From assembly GCA_963842065.1 (NCBI GenBank), contig CAWJEW010000008.1, positions 248,001 through 312,000 of the forward strand: a DNA stretch of 64,000 nucleotides, read 5' to 3'. Under the pieces are notes generated by a model that saw nothing but the letters and a program-made list of their open reading frames with translations, was not told where the DNA came from and made no database searches. Origin of the DNA: CAITWD01 sp963842065. GTDB lineage: Bacteria; Actinomycetota; Thermoleophilia; Miltoncostaeales; Miltoncostaeaceae. The translations under genes were made by a program, and so were the position numbers. Shown here piece by piece: positions 60,936-64,000 of the stretch; position 1 is the stretch's first letter; each line of letters starts with the position of its first letter.

Positions 60936-61103
60936 ATGATTCCGAATTGGAATCGCCTCGCGGAATGGCTCTGGCGTACCGACCAGCTGCGTCGGATGTT
61001 GGAGTCTCAGGAGACAACCTCCCCATTCGGGCCGATTCCGCCCGCTGAAGAGCCCTCCGGCGCACTCCCCGGCCCGATTGGAAACGCCAAAGGGGCGTTG
61101 TGA
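60936..61103 (+). CDS. Copy A of the repeated small W-rich ORF
   Basis: 55 residues from ATG 60936: MIPNWNRLAEWLWRTDQLRR, MLESQETTSPFGPIPPAEEP, ending IGNAKGAL. It has a clean stop and normal codon use. Directly after the integrase remnant and the GGGACCAA motif. The family may be an accessory protein of one type of integrated element. No known family. Confidence 0.5.
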   Translation: MIPNWNRLAEWLWRTDQLRRMLESQETTSPFGPIPPAEEPSGALPGPIGNAKGAL

Positions 61104-61201
61104 GCTCGTGCGCTCGCGTTGCGACTGGGCGCGCTCACAACTCGTCACTGTCGTCGCCGATGGCGTTGATACGCTGGGCCGTGGGCAGCGAGGAGGTGGA
61201 C

Positions 61202-61576
61202 ATGACCGATGATCGGGGTGATGCCGGGTGGGATGTCACCGAATGGCGCGGCAAGATGCTGTTCGACCGCAACGGCGAGAGGATCGGCAAGCTGCAAGAC
61301 GTGTACGTTGACGTCGAGACAGACGAGCCCCAATTCGGCACGGTGAAGGAAGGCTTTATCGGACGTCACCTCACCTTCGTTCCGCTGGCTGGAACTCAGG
61401 TCGGTCCCGATAGTCTTCAGGTCGCGGCGACGAAAGATCAGGTTCGCTCCGCGCCCGACATCGCGATGCACGGTGAGGAGCTCTCGCAGGCGGACGAGTC
61501 CACGCTCTACCACCACTTCGAGATGAACTACACGCCGCCCGAGAGCGAGAGCGGACGGCGTCTCGCCCGCCGCTGA
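61202..61576 (+). CDS. PRC-barrel domain protein
   Basis: 124 residues from ATG 61202 with GAGGAGGT upstream. PRC barrel at about 12-80: WDVTEWRGKMLFDRNGERIG, KLQDVYVDVETDEPQFGTVK, GRHLTFVPLAGTQVGPDSLQ, VRSAPDIAMHGEELSQADES. The C-terminal LYHHFEMNYTPPE is common to stand-alone actinobacterial members. Role unknown, possibly stress or RNA related. Confidence 0.92.
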   Translation: MTDDRGDAGWDVTEWRGKMLFDRNGERIGKLQDVYVDVETDEPQFGTVKEGFIGRHLTFVPLAGTQVGPDSLQVAATKDQVRSAPDIAMHGEELSQADESTLYHHFEMNYTPPESESGRRLARR

Positions 61577-62243
61577 GGGTGGCGCGAAGCGACGAGCGCG
61601 CCTCATAGGCCTCAGAATGGACGGCCAGACGAGCGATCAGGCAGACGCGGACTGCCGTCGCTACGCCAATCCGCGCGACTGAGATGCCCCCAACGGGATT
61701 CGAACCCGTGTTGCCGCCTTGAAAGGGCGGATCCAACGCTTCTGTTTACAGGCTGTTTTCCATCGTTGCGGGCAGCGGGACCAATTTGGGACCAAACGAT
61801 CGGATGAAGGCGCCGGGGGACAAGTGTCCTTAGTGCAGTTCTCGTTCCGGGAACGCTGAGGTCGCGGAGCGAGCTGATGTCGGTGAACGCAACGCCACCG
61901 CGCTCGCGGGAGTTGCTACGCCCGCACGAGTGGGGCAGTCGGCGACCCCTCCCGGCCGACCGATATTCGGCAGTTGCGCGCCGGTCTGGAGGCCACGGAC
62001 AGGTCTGATACGGCCGTCATTATGCGCTGCCTCGACCGCGTCTTGTGCACAGAGCACAGGCGCCTGCAGCTCTGCCAATCGTAAGACCGCGATCGGCAGC
62101 CCTTCGGCGCGCTCAAACGCCGACCCAGTCATGGAGCACTTCCCCAGGCGCCTTGTCACGAGCCGAGAGCGACACCCTCGCCGACCGCGTCAGCCCGGCG
62201 GCGATAACGACATGCTGGTGAGCACCACGACGACGACGCCGAC
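61577..62243. other. Gene-poor stretch containing tRNA-Glu repeat copy 5
   Basis: 667 bp. A minus-strand frame at 61830-62159 (AEGLPIAVLRLAELQAPVLC) has weak codon bias and I do not call it. The repeat at 61684 is the best-preserved of the five. Confidence 0.4.
61684..61796. repeat. tRNA-Glu 3'-half repeat, copy 5 (best preserved)
   Basis: Complement reads CCGCCCTTTCAAGGCGG (anticodon arm, TTC), AACACGGGTTCGAATCCCG and TTGGGGGCA: the intact 3' half of tRNA-Glu from the anticodon stem to the acceptor end. No 5' half adjoins it. GCGGGACCAATTTGGGACC follows at 61776, as in the other copies. Confidence 0.8.
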
Positions 62244-62549
62244 TCAATTGCGAACGAGTTTCAGTGCCAGCCTGGGAACGACAAAGGACGCGAGAAAGAT
62301 CGGCAAGAACCTCTTTCCGGTGCATCGGAAGGCGACGATCTCGCCCTCGGCGGCGTCGAAGGTTTGAGTGCTGCTCGAGTTTCGGCCATTGCGGACTTGC
62401 AGGGTATGACGTCCAGGCTCGACTGGTATCTCGATTGTGTCATTCATGTCGACCGACCCGTGCCGCTCACCATCGACCACGACGTCGTACGCGCCACGAC
62501 GGACCTCCGCTCCGATTGCCTTATGCGTCAACTTCAGCGTTGCCGACAT
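62244..62549 (-). CDS. Small beta-rich protein with C-terminal hydrophobic helix (PEGA-like)
   Basis: 101 residues from ATG 62549 with AGGAG upstream. SATLKLTHKAIGAEVRRGAY, DVVVDGERHGSVDMNDTIEI, PVEPGRHTLQVRNGRNSS have the pattern of a carbohydrate-binding-like PEGA/CARDB strand set; the end FLPIFLASFVVPRLALKLV is one membrane helix. Common as a small actinobacterial membrane protein; function unknown. Confidence 0.75.
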   Translation of the reverse strand: MSATLKLTHKAIGAEVRRGAYDVVVDGERHGSVDMNDTIEIPVEPGRHTLQVRNGRNSSSTQTFDAAEGEIVAFRCTGKRFLPIFLASFVVPRLALKLVRN

Positions 62550-63230
62550 CTGTTGGTCTCCTCTGGTACCTGAACTCTCTGGGTGCTCGGCGACGAGCGC
62601 TACGTGCCGGTCCGGCGACCGTCATCCACGCCAGGCTAGGTGGGACACTTCACCCATTGTCAAGGCAACGAGTGCGGACCGGCCCGAGGTATCCCACGCG
62701 GCTCGGGTCCTGGTCGATGCGGGTCATGCTCATCCGCGGGAGACGATTGCGAGGACCGACGCAAACATGCCCGAATTCGACCACTCGACCAAGGCCGGGC
62801 CGCGTCCGAACGAGACGGATCTGGAATGCGGCGCGCGCCACATTACGCGCGCGGTAGATCTGTGTTCGGGGTATCAGTGAACCGGCTCGTTGAGCGCTTC
62901 GCGCTCTGATCCGTCAACAACACGCAAAGCGGGGGGTCGCGAATGGGATGGCACGCAAGGACAAGAGGAATACCGAGAGGAGTGACAGCGAAGCCAAGCG
63001 CATGAGCGATTCGACGCGTCACGAGGGCGCACGAGAGTGACAACGCGCAAGTCACGATAGACCCGCGGTAACGGCGGGCCCTGCGGACGTCTGGTCTCGA
63101 CGCGTATCAAGGGAGAGCGTAAAATTCACGTTATAGACGCTCGCTCCGCCGAGAGTGGAGTCGGCGGCGGCCACGAGAAAGCTGTCCCCATGACGTCGAC
63201 ATCAGCCTTCTACCCCTGCGCATTGGTCGT
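62550..63230. other. Gene-poor stretch before the ArsC-like gene
   Basis: 681 bp. One plus-strand frame ending at 62880 (SADRPEVSHAARVLVDAGHA) looks partly protein-like but has no start or ribosome binding site. A/T-rich AAAATTCACGTTATAG near 63122 may be the promoter of the gene at 63231. Confidence 0.4.
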
Positions 63231-63899
63231 ATGAGTCTCGAAGACATCTCGGGGTTCGATCAGGTCGTGAAGACGCGGCTTGCTGTGGCGGCTGAGCAGC
63301 TGACACAAGAGTTCGACGGGATCTACGACTACGATCAGGTCTGGGCGATGGTCGAGGAGTCTGCGCAGCAGATGCAGTCGGGCTCTGTGCACGCGTTTGT
63401 TCCCGTACTCGCGAAGCGCTTCGCACGCGAGCGCCTACGCGCACAAGCACAAACATCGGGTCGGATCGCCAAGCCGCTGGCCGAGGTACTGTTTGTCAGT
63501 GTGACCGGCAGCGGGCGAGCACAGATCGGCGCAGCCCTTCTCGCACGAGGAGGCCCGTTGGCCAGCGTCCACTCCGCGGGCTCGACGGCCGTAGCGGATA
63601 TCGATCCGAACGTCCGCAAGGCGATGGAGGAGATCGGGGTCGATCTGACTGACGCCTTCACCAGGCCGATCACCCCCGAGGTGCTCGCGGCCGCCGACGT
63701 TGTCGTAACGATGGCCCGCAGCGTCGGTAGAGTCGAGATCCCGGCCACGACCCGGCACGTCGACTGGCGCGTCGGCGATCCGGCGGGAGCTCCATTCGCC
63801 GAGGTCCGGCGTGTGCGTGACGACATCCAGCGTCGGGTTGACGCCCTTGCCGACGAACTGCGCGCCTCGTTGGGCCGGTCAGCGGACCACGGCACCTAA
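63231..63899 (+). CDS. ArsC/LMW-phosphatase-like protein with catalytic Cys replaced by Ser
   Basis: 222 residues. N-terminal three-helix bundle (about 10-72: RLAVAAEQLTQEFDGIYDYD, HAFVPVLAKRFARERLRAQA), as in mycothiol-dependent actinobacterial arsenate reductases. The LMW-phosphatase fold follows: VLFVSVTGSGRAQIGAALLA is the P-loop, where the family needs CX5R (VLFVCVHNAGRSQ); here AGT encodes Ser in place of the nucleophilic Cys. The general-acid Asp region (VDWRVGDPAGAP) is kept. It is probably not a reductase or phosphatase; binding or regulatory roles are possible. Confidence 0.85.
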   Translation: MSLEDISGFDQVVKTRLAVAAEQLTQEFDGIYDYDQVWAMVEESAQQMQSGSVHAFVPVLAKRFARERLRAQAQTSGRIAKPLAEVLFVSVTGSGRAQIGAALLARGGPLASVHSAGSTAVADIDPNVRKAMEEIGVDLTDAFTRPITPEVLAAADVVVTMARSVGRVEIPATTRHVDWRVGDPAGAPFAEVRRVRDDIQRRVDALADELRASLGRSADHGT

Positions 63900-63935
63900 G
63901 AGCACGAACCGCGCCGCGACGGTCACGTCGGTCTG

Positions 63936-63951
63936 ATACCCTAAGGGGTAT
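63936..63951. promoter_or_regulatory. CsoR-like dyad ATACCC-N4-GGGTAT at a start codon
   Basis: Perfect 6-bp arms flank TAAG; the right arm overlaps the ATG at 63950. CsoR/RcnR-type repressors bind this kind of TACCC...GGGTA dyad. The transcript may be nearly leaderless. The regulator is not in the window. Confidence 0.6.
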
Positions 63952-64000
63952 GTGTAGAGCGGTCGCCTGTCGGAAGTGCGGTCGCCCAACCTGGAAGGGG
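63950..64000 (+). CDS. Small zinc-ribbon-like protein, start only
   Basis: 17 codons before the window ends: MCRAVACRKCGRPTWKG. The Cys pattern at the N-terminus (MCRAV-C-x2-CG-x2-TW) matches a family of small actinobacterial proteins starting MCRAV with a TWxGCG motif. The CsoR-like dyad over its start suggests metal or persulfide control. Cut by the window edge. Confidence 0.6.
   Translation, partial: MCRAVACRKCGRPTWKG

Noticed and set aside
61684..61735. Intact tRNA-Glu gene
   Set aside because: Only the 3' half can be folded; no D-arm or 5' acceptor strand lies at the right distance. The same holds for the tRNA-fMet pieces at 49774, 50835 and 51965.
61830..62159. Minus-strand ORF with AEGLPIAVLRLAELQAPVLC
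   Set aside because: Third-position GC is only about 60 percent, no ribosome binding site and no family; kept as non-coding.

Overview
The window is chromosomal DNA from a very GC-rich bacterium, most likely an actinobacterium and possibly a member of Thermoleophilia. The pointers are strong G/C bias at third codon positions, frequent GTG starts and ATGA/GTGA overlaps, and families that cluster in Actinobacteria: DUF5134, a DUF3052-like protein, an F420-type nitroreductase-like protein, ArsC with a three-helix-bundle N-terminus, and encapsulin with an encapsulated ferritin. No rRNA gene and no intact tRNA gene is present, so the lineage is an inference.

Left part (1-17.3 kb): short metabolic and regulatory units. 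These are methyltransferase-OsmC, methylglyoxal synthase, LysR, a Vps62-like membrane protein, DUF1254/1214, Rrf2 divergent from a DUF336 gene behind a Cys-rich leader ORF, MarR, a chimeric transporter remnant, an ArsR-SRPBCC-small-protein operon, a secreted phosphodiester glycosidase and a PAS-only sensor. Several reading frames here (and later) are broken by a single base, often in C runs.

Copper/cuproenzyme block (18.8-25.9 kb): a decayed SCO1, a 31-residue metallothionein-like peptide, DUF5134 and partner membrane proteins, a BlaI/CopY-type repressor whose N-terminus carries the same seven-Cys module as the peptide, CopZ, a Cu(I) P1B-ATPase and a CtaG-like protein. The shared Cys module in sensor and buffer peptide is the most original feature I see.

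26-36.8 kb: fatty-acid kinase FakA with its DegV/FakB partner, an EamA transporter, DUF2254, DUF302, an AlkA-like glycosylase, and a compact RiPP locus: a fused E1-like/YcaO cyclodehydratase directly downstream of a small four-Cys peptide gene with an excellent ribosome binding site.

37-53.4 kb: accessory-rich DNA. Ordinary genes (FMN reductase/HxlR pair, second phosphodiester glycosidase, lipoprotein, SRPBCC-TetR-DUF4260 operon with twin operators) alternate with integration scars: five copies of a roughly 113-bp repeat starting with the 3' half of tRNA-Glu, three 3' halves of tRNA-fMet with their terminators, an apparently intact IS21-family element and a decayed IS110 transposase. Four copies of a small W-RLEEWLWR-type ORF are spread through the window.

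Right part (53.6-64 kb): glutamine synthetase with a 3 x 78-bp tandem repeat upstream, a YozE-like protein, a LysM/transglycosylase, an encapsulin nanocompartment operon (encapsulated ferritin plus shell), an integrase remnant, a PRC-barrel protein, an ArsC-like protein whose catalytic Cys is Ser, and, at the edge, the start of a small Cys-rich protein behind a CsoR-like dyad.
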